Origin: Saprospiraceae bacterium
Lineage (GTDB): Bacteria > Bacteroidota > Bacteroidia > Chitinophagales > Saprospiraceae
NCBI GenBank assembly: GCA_016722295.1
Contig: JADKGL010000033.1
Coordinates: forward strand, 1 to 55,989
DNA length: 55,989 nucleotides
Direction of reading: 5' to 3'
The stretch's first letter is position 1. Each line of letters begins with the position of its first letter. Positions 47,842 to 55,989 of this stretch are shown in pieces. The notes under the pieces are model-generated. The model made no database searches. It worked only from the letters and a program-made list of their open reading frames with translations, and was not told the DNA's origin. The position numbers and the translations under genes are program-made.

Positions 47842-48947
47842 AAAATAAACTAATTATATATTTTTTTATACTTCAATTTACATTGCAGGGTCAATCGACT
47901 CAAATGTCTTTGAATCAATTGCTAGAGCTTGCGAAACAAAATAATAGTGATGTTCAACAGAGTATAGTAAAGACGCAATCATTGCAGTATCAAAAAAAAT
48001 CTATTGCATTATTTGACAAGACTTCTTTGAATGCTACTATGGGTCAGAACAATAGCTTTTTGCGCGATGCGAATTATCAGCTCTCACAGAGTGTAGTCAA
48101 TCCATATAAATATATGCTTCAAACCAAAACTGCACAACAGAAAATAGTTGTAAATGAGTTAGAGACTGAAAGTTATATTAAAAAATTGCATCTAAAAATT
48201 AGTCAGCATTGGTATAAAGCACTACTATATAAACAAATGAAAAAAACTATCGTGCAAGAAGATAGTTTGATCAAAGAATTTGTCCGCATTGCTGAAGCTA
48301 AAGTGAAATATGGAGAAACTCGCCCATTGGAACTATCCAATGCTAAGATCGAAGCGATGAATGTCCAGCAGCAAATTCAAGAAGTAGAACTTTTGTATCA
48401 GCAAGAATTAGTGGCGATTGCATTGTTGAGCAATCAAGAGAAAATCATCGAACCAAAGGAAGATGAATTGCAATTATTGCCAACTCCTTTAAGTAAAAAT
48501 GTGACTGATCAACATATTGGTATTTCTCTTGCAAATTCTTATTTAGAGCTGGCAAAATCAAACACCAATGTTGCAAAGTTTAGTTTTTTACCAGATTTTC
48601 AATTGGGCTATACTATTCAATCCTTCACTGGTCCACAAGAAGTAGAGGGTGTGTTAAAATATTATGATAGCAAGCCAAGATTTCAAAGTGTGAGTTTTGG
48701 TTTGACATTGCCATTACTTAATTGGAAGTCAAATGCTAGTTTTAGAAAATCTTCTTTAAAAGATGTCGAAATACAAATGAATCTTTTAATTCTACAGGCA
48801 AGCAAAGGATATCAAGCGGGAGATATTCCTTATACCGAGTATTTAGAAGCATTGAGAAGTGGGTATCGAGTTCAAAGAAATTATCATGAATCTATTGATG
48901 CAATAAATCAATCTATTTTAATTATTAATTATTTCACACAATTTTAA
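47838..48947 (+). CDS. TolC-family outer membrane channel (CusC/CzcC-like), apparently shortened
   Basis: 369 residues, with a signal peptide (about 1-19). The first half has the typical helical hairpin (KLHLKISQHWYKALLYKQMK) and the second half the beta segment FLPDFQLGYTIQSFTG and SFGLTLPLLNWKS. Between VEIQMNLL and ILQASKGYQAGDIPYTEYL the long helix usual in this family is much too short, suggesting an in-frame loss of roughly 50-60 residues near 48785-48795. Whether that loss is real or an assembly slip is unclear; a shortened helix would be expected to harm the channel. Overlaps CusA by four bases and precedes the fusion protein by 12. Confidence 0.82.
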   Translation: MKNKLIIYFFILQFTLQGQSTQMSLNQLLELAKQNNSDVQQSIVKTQSLQYQKKSIALFDKTSLNATMGQNNSFLRDANYQLSQSVVNPYKYMLQTKTAQQKIVVNELETESYIKKLHLKISQHWYKALLYKQMKKTIVQEDSLIKEFVRIAEAKVKYGETRPLELSNAKIEAMNVQQQIQEVELLYQQELVAIALLSNQEKIIEPKEDELQLLPTPLSKNVTDQHIGISLANSYLELAKSNTNVAKFSFLPDFQLGYTIQSFTGPQEVEGVLKYYDSKPRFQSVSFGLTLPLLNWKSNASFRKSSLKDVEIQMNLLILQASKGYQAGDIPYTEYLEALRSGYRVQRNYHESIDAINQSILIINYFTQF

Positions 48948-48959
48948 AAACTGAATTTC

Positions 48960-50227
48960 ATGAAAAATTTATTATATTTTCTAACTTTTCTTGTTTTTGT
49001 TTTATTAAGTATTGTGGTCTATCAAAAAATTCATTCTTCACACGATCATTCCCACGATGGAGAAACAACTGAAGTTAAAGTAGATGCTCATGATGATCAT
49101 GAAGAAGACCACGACCATGGAGAAATGGTCCATCTTAATTTAGCGCAATTCAAGCAAGCAACAATTGATACAGGTTGGTTTGAGATGAAGAACATGAGTG
49201 AAGTCATTCATGCGAGTGGTTATACTAAACTTCCACCACAGAATCAAGCCCAAGTCACTTCGGTAGTCAAGGGAAGTGTGAATCGAATTCAAGTCATCGA
49301 AGGACAGTATGTGAAGGCAAGGCCAAACATTGGCTATTCTTCAAAGTTTGGATTATAATAATATAAGATTGGAACGAGAAAAATTGAGAGAAACATTAAG
49401 TACTGCAATGGCGCAAGTTGATTTTTTACGTTTAGAATTTCAAAGACAAAAATCGTTACATGACGAGCAAGCCAGTGCAAAAAAAACCTTGCAAAGAGTT
49501 GAAGCTGACCTTCAGATAGAAGAGAAAAAAGTACAATCATTGCAAAATCAAATTCAAATCCTAGATCAAAATATTCAATTGGCATCCAATTCAGATTCTC
49601 CAATTATTCCTATCAAAGCGCCAATAAGTGGACACATTACAGATGTAGCAGTTCATATCGGCACAATGGTGGATCCTTCGCAATCGATGTTCACTATTGT
49701 AGATAATTCTAAGATGCATGTTGATTTGTTAGTCTATGAAAAGGATTTGTTTAAAGTGAAACAGGACAGACTGTACGATTTGTTTTAACGAATCAAAATA
49801 ATAAGGAAATTCCTGGTAAAATATTTAGCATTGGAAAGTCATTTGAAAATGAGACAAAATCTGTTGCAGTTCATGCGGATATAGACAATCAGAAACAAAT
49901 GTTGATCACAGGAATGTATGTGAATGCATTAATCGATCTGGGTAGAAATGTGGTCACAAGTTTGCCAGAGGAAGCAATAGTTAAAGATGGAGGAAGAGAG
50001 TTTATTTTTGTTTATGAAAAAGAAAATATTGGGAAGGATCTAACAAAAGAAGAAATTTCATTTGCAAAATGGAGGTAAAAGCTGGGACTCCACAATTGGG
50101 ATTTAGACAAGTCGAAGTACTAGAGCAAGTTCACAATGGTGATCTCATTGTGACTAAAGGAGCATTTTATTTGCAAAGTCATTTAGTCAAAACCAGTGGT
50201 GGTGGTGGACATGAACATTCGCATTAA
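48960..50227 (+). CDS. CusB/HlyD-type periplasmic adaptor of the efflux system (three frameshifts)
   Basis: Pieces: 48960-49358, 49330-49788, then a further piece to a TAA at 50225-50227. Corrections that restore one frame are one base out near 49316 (giving YVKQGQTLAILQSLDYN), one base in near 49760 (giving GQTVRFVLTNQNNKE) and one base in at the A run 50066-50069 (giving FAKMEVKAGTPQLGF). Total about 422 residues. An N-terminal membrane segment is followed by a His/Asp-rich stretch (HSSHDHSHDGE, DDHEEDHDHGE), a lipoyl half-motif, a coiled coil, the second lipoyl half (IPIKAPISGHITDVAVHIGT) and a His-rich end (GGGGHEHSH). It joins CusA to the outer-membrane channel. Confidence 0.85.
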
Positions 50228-50272
50228 ATTAATTTCTTGAAAAAGTGTAAATTTGCATTAAAATTATAAAAT

Positions 50273-51249
50273 ATGTCAACTAGTTTAGGAAAATCTATAT
50301 TTGAGATCCATCTACATAAAGTAGAAAAACTGTTCAAAGAAGCTTCAAAACAAGCCAATCCAGCATTGTGGTTGTTTCTTCATGATTTGCGTACACCAAT
50401 GTTTATGCTTGAAGCGGTAGCGAGAGTCTATGAGAAAGTGTATGACAGTAAAGATTTCGCTAAGCGCAAGGAGCAATTTAAACAACTTGAAGATACACTT
50501 GGATCCATCGATTATTATTATTTCTTTTCTAAGGAATTGAGCCAGAATAAAAAAATTAAGTCAGAAATTATTGATTATTTGAATGCGCAAACTAATGCAA
50601 AATTGAAAGAACTAAATAAAATTCTTAAAGAAGAGAATTGGTTAAATGGAAAACGATTGAAAAAGAATAAAGAAAATTTGGATAAAATCGAATGGATGAC
50701 TCAAGAAGATGAAATTGAAGCAATTCGAGAAGTATATGTAAAATCAATAGTGAAGCTCGAAGAATTCATGGAAGAGACGACGTTTGCATTTGATCATGTA
50801 GAGACTGATGTTCACGAATTAAAGACGATTGAGATGGCTTTCTATATATCCACAAGCGTTGCAAGGTGTGTTTCAATATAGTCCATCTACTTCAAAACCA
50901 TCGGAAAAGTTGAAGAAATATATGACTGCAAATATTGTAAAATCTCCTTACAATGTATTGCCGAATACACTAAAAGTTGAGAAGCCGATTTTGCTAGAAA
51001 AAATTATTTTTAGCACTTAGTTGGACTATATCAGAATTAGGTATTTTAAAGGATGAAGGACTTAGAGTACTTGCAGTTAAAGAAGCAATACAAAATATTT
51101 CAATGTTGAAAGATGATAAGGCTTTTGTTGAAGCATACAAAGTATTGGGAAAAACCCAAATGAGCATTGAGACGATACTAGCGAAGGCTCAAAGCATTGC
51201 AAAATCTTTTTTTAATGAAAAGAACTTGGATCATTTATTAGCGAATTAA
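50273..51249 (+). CDS. CHAD-like all-helical protein, unknown function (two frameshifts)
   Basis: The first piece ends at 50881. Removing one A from 50821-50823 gives VHELRRLRWLSIYPQALQG, and removing one A from 50998-51003 gives EKLFLALSWTISELGILKDE. The frame then runs to TAA at 51247-51249, about 325 residues in all. The protein is helical and rich in Lys/Glu. The V-H-E-L-R-R-x-R motif resembles the H-x-L-R-[RV] start of CHAD (polyphosphate-linked) domains, which are all-helical, but the match is short, so the CHAD label is tentative. It stands 45 bases after the adaptor gene. Confidence 0.55.
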
Positions 51250-51464
51250 AATTTCTTATTCTGTAATAGGCTTTACTAATTTGTGAATTTCGTTTAATTC
51301 AATGCAAATTAGATCTTCAAGTAAGAAAAGTTTTTGATAATGTATTTAATCAATAGCAATTCATGGCAAGATTGGCCTTATAAACTTGAGGTTTTCTTAT
51401 CAAAACATATTTTCTTTTGGCAATTAGCTAAGAATATCTAATATTGCACTAAATTTAATAGAAA
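51250..51464. other. Spacer without recognised features
   Basis: About 215 AT-rich bases between the CHAD-like gene and terC. No terminator, promoter with both boxes, or RNA gene is evident. Confidence 0.4.
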
Positions 51465-52300
51465 ATGGGCGTTTTTCCAGATTTTACAAGTACCGAGATT
51501 ATAATGAGTTTTTTAACCCTTACTTTCTTAGAGATCGTTTTGGGTGTTGACAATATTATTTTTATATCAATCACATCTTCGCGTTTAGCAGAAGAAGACA
51601 AAAAAGCAACCAATCTGGGGCTTTTTGCAGCTATGGGTATTGCGTATTTTGTTATTTTTGGATTAGGTTTTTTAACGGCAATGTCCAAGCCGATCTTCGA
51701 ATTTCATACAGATTGGATTGAAGGAGCTTTTTCATCCAAAGTCTAATTCTTATAATTGGTGGCTTATTTTTGATCTATAAATCTGTTACTGAGATACACC
51801 ACAAACTCGAAGCAGATGATGAAAAAGTAACAGGAAAAAACCAAGATGACATTGGTCAAGCCATTGTACAGATTACTTTAATCAACCTCATATTTAGTCT
51901 AGATTCAATCTTAACGGCTGTAGGGATGATGAATGGTCTTGAAGGCGCACTTTGGGTGATGATATTAGCTGTAATTGTTTTGAATTATGATTATGGTTTA
52001 TTTGCTCATCCTGTAGGCAAATTTGTCAACGATCATCCTACGGTGCAAATGCTTGGATTATCATTTTGATATTGATTGGATTTATGTTGATTGCAAAGGT
52101 GCTCATTTATCTCATTTTATGATTGCGAAACAAGAAGTGGGAACTGTACCAAAGGGTTATTTGTATTTTGCAATAGCATTCTCTCTTTTAGTAGAATTCT
52201 TGAATATCAGAATGCAAAGACATTGAAACCAGTACAACTTCATGGTATCAATGAAGATGCAAAAGAGCAAGGTTATTTTAAAGAAGAAAATAAAGCATAG
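51465..52300 (+). CDS. TerC-family integral membrane protein (several frameshifts)
   Basis: Pieces 51465-51746, 51770-52069, about 52060-52226 and 52091-52300 read as one protein of about 278 residues: FLEIVLGVDNIIFISITSS, GLGFLTAMSKPIFEF, GGLFLIYKSVTEIHHKLE, LINLIFSLDSILTAVGMM, FMLIAKGAHLSHF, and FAIAFSLLVEFLNIRM. The paired acidic motifs GVDN and SLDS in membrane helices mark the TerC/Alx family, implicated in manganese or other metal export and tellurite resistance. Breaks lie near 51742, 52064-52067, about 52097 and about 52220, each a single-base indel. The role near a metal efflux operon is suggestive only. Confidence 0.82.
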
Positions 52301-52302
52301 TT

Positions 52303-52717
52303 ATGAATTTTAAACATTGGCTTTATCCCAATACGTATGGTATAAAAGTAGATGGTACTATTTATTCTGCGAATTTTTTTGGTGGATTTGTTATTACATG
52401 GATATCCAAAACTCGAAAAATTACTTTCGGGAAGTTCAGAATTTGCAGATCCATTTGGCATTGGAGCCTCAAGCTTTTGTTTCTTGCTGTCTTTGCGGAG
52501 TTTGTTTGTGCTTTGCTTTTGATTTTTGGATTTATGACTAGACTAGCTTTAGTCCCATTAATCATTACAATGCTTACAGCTGTTTTTATTATTCATGGCA
52601 GCGATCCATTAAGTGATAAAGAGCATGCAAGCTTATATTTGAGTAGTTTTTTGCATCTACCTTTTAGGACCTGGTAGATTTTCATTAGACGATAAAGTAT
52701 TTAGAAACAACTTATAA
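52303..52717 (+). CDS. DoxX-family membrane protein (frameshifted)
   Basis: Starts two bases after the TerC stop. Reading across frames gives NFFGGFVI, then SSEFADPFGIG, then FLAVFAEFVCALLLIFGFMT and LALVPLIITMLTAVFIIHGS, ending GPGRFSLDDKVFRNNL with TAA at 52715-52717. The pattern GxxxxxPFGIG followed by four membrane helices and an FAEFxxxxLLIxG segment fits DoxX. About 138 residues. Function of this family in Bacteroidota is not well known. At least two indels near 52395-52490 and one or two near 52650-52665. Confidence 0.78.
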
Positions 52718-52739
52718 TTAATTAATAAACTCTATTTGA

Positions 52740-53559
52740 ATGTTTAACTTAGATAAAGATATTGTATTCTTTGATGTAGAATCAACAGGACTTCATGTCA
52801 TACGTGATCGCATTATACAAATTGCAATGATCAAGCATTTTAAAAACGGCAATCCGTCCAAAGAATTGACGTTTTTAATAAATCCAGGAATACCAATTTC
52901 TGAAGAAGCGATTAAAGTTCATGGCATCACACCAAGTGATCTTGCCAATAAACCAACATTTCAACAAGTAGCTCAAGAAATCTATGACTTTATTGGAGAT
53001 GCGGATCTGGCTGGATATAACAGTAATCGATTTGACATTCCAATCCTTATGGAAGAATTTGATCGCTACGGCTTTGACTTCTCTATCGAGCAACGCAAAT
53101 TGATCGATGTCCAACGCATTTTTTATAAAATGGAGCCTCGCACACTTAAGGCTGCATACCAATTTTATTGCCACAAAGATCTAGAGAATGCATGATGCAT
53201 TAGAAGATATTCGCGCAACAATCGCAATCCTTAAAGGACAGATCGATCGATATGAAGGTAAAGAATATACAGATGAAGATGGCAATGCTAAGATAGGTCA
53301 ATCATCAATGATATGAATGTCCTTGGCGAATTCACCAATGATCTTAAGACACCAGATGCCACCAAAAATTCCGCTACGATGATCAAGGAAATATTGTTTT
53401 CATTTTGGTAAATATATTGGGCAAAAAGTAGATAAAGTGCTTTACGAAGATCGAAACATTACCATTGGATTTTAGAAAGAAAGAGTTTTCTGCTCGGTCA
53501 AGAAATTGACAAAAAAATTGCTCAAAGAGTATGAAGCAAAGTTGAAAAGTAAGGACTGA
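52740..53559 (+). CDS. 3'-5' exonuclease (DnaQ/PolC epsilon-like, frameshifted)
   Basis: The first piece (52740-53195) contains the DEDDh fold: VFFDVESTGL (Exo I, D and E), IKVHGITPSDLANKP, AGYNSNRFDIPILMEEF (Exo II), and, after a frame change near 53190, HDALEDIRATIAILKGQI with the Exo III His and Asp. A C-terminal extension reads, across further breaks, GKYIGQKVDKVLYED and VKKLTKKLLKEYEAKLKSKD, ending with TGA at 53557-53559. This extension is typical of Bacteroidota homologues and was probably a GKYxGxxV module. About 273 residues. DNA repair or proofreading role by family. Confidence 0.83.
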
Positions 53560-53568
53560 TTAAAATCA

Positions 53569-54532
53569 TTGATATATTTTTTACTACTTTGTTCAATTAC
53601 TATTTTAGTTTGCATTAATCAAATTACTTTGTCAACGAAACTATTTCCTCGACTGCAAGATAAGAAGATTCAGACATTGATGGAAGGAATTGATATTCTT
53701 GATTCATGGTTGGATCAATTAGTAGTTAAAGGATTTCGACAACTGAGTGTAAATGAATCCATACTAGAGGAGATTAGTACAAGAATGTCGGATTATGGCT
53801 TAACTGGAATTCACGAAAACTAAAGTCATTCCGGAAAAAATAAAGAAGGAAAAGATTGGTTGGAATTCATGGCAGAATTTGTTGGAGATGAAATTTTTTA
53901 TCCAATGCATGCAAATCCAAAACACCAAATAAATTTCATCCCGAAGATATGTTAACTTATGCTGGAATTAGTATCAAGAAAACAGAAGTTAGAACTGCTT
54001 CAAATGGAATCGTCGATCAATGGATATTTTTGGATCAAAAGGATAGAAAAGGAAGAAAGTTTAAGCGATATTCGAATTGGTTTATCGGTCGGAATACTAA
54101 TAAAATAGCTTTGTTCATTGATTTTCGAGTAGGTTGATTTTCGAGTCCTAGTTTTTGAACACAATTGTGAATATGAAGGATACGATTCATTTTATCCTTT
54201 CTGCGGTACCTCTGCGATGTCGAAATAAGCAAGCAGAATAACAACTAGATCGTTTGAGTATGCCTCGATTACAGTTCAACCCATGCAAGATCAAATCGCC
54301 AACAATTACTGAACTTCACCTTGGATCAGTCCACAACTTTATTGTTAATTGTGCGCACTTTGGTAAATCATCAAGAGAAATTGTATTTTGTAGATCTCGA
54401 ATGGAGAAGATTGCAATGTAACAATGATCGTACCAACGGATACAGCTCATTAGTTTGAGTGGCGTGTCAACCATTTATTTTGAGTCGCATAGAGAGGTTA
54501 TTGGAAAACATGCTAGTTTGTCCAATCATTAA
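53569..54532 (+). CDS. SWIM zinc-finger family protein, C-terminal part only (many frameshifts)
   Basis: Recognised from residues scattered over frames: MEGIDILDSWLDQLVVKGF, MSDYGLTGI, DWLEFMAEFVGD, LTYAGISIKKTEV with VDQWIFLDQKD, and near the end LSLSGGQPFIL, then ASLSNH with TAA at 54530-54532. This order (W-L-x-D-L-V-x-x-G, W-x-x-x-x-A-E, D-R-W-L-V-L-G and S-G-G-x-P) matches the body of SWIM zinc-finger family proteins. The SWIM motif itself, CxCxnCxH, should lie upstream, but only about 60 unrelated bases separate this from the exonuclease gene, so the N-terminus is missing or misassembled. The next gene is its usual VWA partner. Confidence 0.6.
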
Positions 54533-54566
54533 TCATAGTATTACATCATCTAAAAATAAAAGAGAT

Positions 54567-55615
54567 ATGGATGATAGGCAGATAAGTCATTGCGGTTCTA
54601 GGTAATGATGTCGAAACAAGAATTCGGTTTTAATTCATTTCAGAAGAAAAAAAAATCGATGATTTGAAAGTCAAGTTTATGACAAATGCTGCAAACAAAT
54701 AAAAAGGGAAAATCAAAAAGAAATTAAAAGATGGTTGATGAGATTCGATTGAACTTTCCACCGAATCTGGTGAGCTTGCTTCAACGCATCCATTAGAACG
54801 GAAGAATTATAAACAGATGCTACTTGAGCCCGAACTGCTGGAAAATGGAGCCAAATATTGATTTAGTGAAATCAATATTGCAATTGATGAATGATTGCCA
54901 GAAAAGTCGCGCCACATTGCACGGAGCTTGTCGAAAGTTGGTGCGTGAAATCGAACAGATGATGAAGCAGCAAATTCTTAAAGCCGTAGGACTTCGCAAA
55001 AAGGACTAAGCAGAAGAGGCGATCCAAGTTCAGGAAAAGTAGATTGAATAAAACCATTCAAGCTAATCTCAAACATTACCAATCAGATTATCAAACTGAT
55101 CATTCCAGATCAATATTTTCAGAAAAGGAATAACTATCAATGTAAAGGATTTTAATGATCGCTACAAGTGAATCTAAGATCGAAAGTGCTATTTATTCCA
55201 GTATTATAGTCTATTCTTGCTTGTCAGAATAGTGCACACACATCTTTATTTTCAATGAAGAAGTCATGGACTTTAGTGATGTAAGTATTCTGATCCAACT
55301 GATTTACTTTAGCATTCCATTGGGTGGAGGAAGAGATATTTCTAAAGCATAAAATATACATTACAAAAGTGAAGCATCTCTCATCGAGCTATATTTTTTA
55401 ATATGATATGGATGAATATATGTTTCTGCAGCATGTGTGACATCACTTTATCTTGTTAAACAATGGAAATATTTTGGGAATATTGGACTAGATCACGAAG
55501 GACATCAAGTCGTAAATCGATCTTTGGCAGACCAAATGGTTGGATCTTGGAATGAAGTGTCTTACCTGTAGTCCAGATAAAATTTCCTGGAATTGTGATG
55601 GAGTTTTTTGGGTAG
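54567..55615 (+). CDS. VWA (CoxE-like) protein of the SWIM/MoxR-type gene neighbourhood (many frameshifts)
   Basis: Start ATG at 54567 (MDDRQIS), then across frames LGNDVET, DEIRLNFPPNLVSLLQ, YKQMLLEPELLE, EPNIDLVKSILQL, ARSLVREIEQMM-like text, KTIQANLKHYQSDYQ, SAIYSSI, DPTDLLFSIPLGGGRDIS, YIFLISDM, DHEGHQVVNRSLADQMVG, CLTCSPDKFPGIVMEFFG and TAG at 55613-55615. These match the conserved order of VWA proteins partnered with SWIM proteins: EPELLExxEP, IxANLxHYxP, LGGGTDI, CTPDxFP. The MIDAS D-x-S-x-S is blurred by indels (residues T-S-E-S-K) and the usual Thr of GGGTD reads Arg. About 350 residues. Confidence 0.6.
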
Positions 55616-55989
55616 TCGATGGATAACAGATAAAGGTTAATAGATAAAGTTGAAAGTTTAAAGTGGAAATTGGATTGAGGAGATGTTGAGACTAAATCAC
55701 TAAACTACTAAATTTGCTTTAATTTTAGGAAAAAGTATCTTTGATATGTTGAAAAAATATTGAAATTTGATTAAATCTTCTACATATTGAGGTACAATAT
55801 ACAAAAACGCACCACACGAAAGTGATATTGTTGAATGACAATCATGAAAAGGAACGAGATCGTATTGAAGGAGGCGAAAGAAATGTGGAATAATCTCAGT
55901 CATGGAATACACGCCAAAAGGAACAAGTTTCAAGATCAAATAGGATATGGCGAAAGACAACAGAAGGGCATAAGAGGACTAACAGAATT
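55616..55989. other. Right-end sequence without a recognisable gene
   Basis: About 370 bases, low quality. A full promoter consensus at 55713-55743 hints at a gene reading rightward, and a fragment reading HTKVILLNDNHEKERDRIE across 55810-55870 may be its start, but I cannot place it in a family. The left part has repetitive AT-rich text (GATAAAG and TTAAAGT words). Confidence 0.35.
55713..55743 (+). promoter_or_regulatory. Promoter near the right end
   Basis: TTTG at 55713-55716, 19 bases, TATCTTTG at 55736-55743, fitting the consensus. The gene it serves is not recognisable within the window. Confidence 0.45.

Overview
The window looks like one contig from a low-GC Bacteroidota genome. A Saprospira-like lineage is likely, but that is inference. 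The evidence is several giant secreted proteins ending in T9SS type A sorting domains, SusC/SusD and other TonB-dependent receptors with CarboxypepD_reg-like N-termini, and promoters of the Bacteroidota form TTTG-N19-21-TAnnTTTG. Base-calling quality is uneven. Conserved genes such as serS and a zinc peptidase are each broken by one homopolymer indel. From about 49 kb to the right end single-base frameshifts become very dense while the encoded residues stay recognisable, so most broken genes here are better read as assembly errors than as pseudogenes.

Layout. 1-11.7 kb: two tandem, nearly identical giant Cys-rich T9SS proteins (copy 1 is cut by the window start and carries a 273-base internal deletion). 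A small frameshifted secreted protein lies between them, and both copies share the same 3' element and terminator. 11.8-15.9 kb: a BNR/Asp-box beta-propeller protein and a class I SAM methyltransferase. 16.0-20.3 kb, minus strand: a histidine kinase/response regulator pair, an isoprenylcysteine methyltransferase-like membrane protein and lysA. 20.5-25.5 kb: a SusC-SusD-lipoprotein uptake operon. 25.9-30.6 kb: a second TonB-dependent receptor paired with a T9SS-secreted parallel-beta protein, behind a good promoter with a 7-4-7 repeat beside it. 30.7-35.3 kb: a decayed remnant followed by an intact CUB/SdrD_B giant protein; both end in the same Cys-Pro-Asn motif. 35.4-39.0 kb, minus strand: alpha/beta hydrolase, frr, zinc peptidase and serS. 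39.0-39.8 kb: a gene-free stretch with six palindromes and two tandem promoters. 39.9-44.0 kb: a third, diverged giant protein. 44.2-50.2 kb: a heavy-metal efflux operon (His-rich protein, CusA-, CusC- and CusB-like). 50.3-55.6 kb: error-rich sequence with a CHAD-like protein, TerC, DoxX, a 3'-5' exonuclease, and then the C-terminal part of a SWIM-type protein followed by its usual VWA (CoxE-like) partner.

The main theme is cell-surface and matrix export. The three giant proteins share one C-terminal cassette: a small Ig/SdrD-like fold, a two-repeat dockerin, a cohesin-like domain and a T9SS sorting signal. Having dockerin and cohesin on one exported chain suggests a self-associating surface scaffold. 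This is the most interesting hypothesis in the window and it is untested. The second point of interest is the SWIM/VWA pair at the damaged right end, which belongs to a little-understood MoxR-associated gene neighbourhood.
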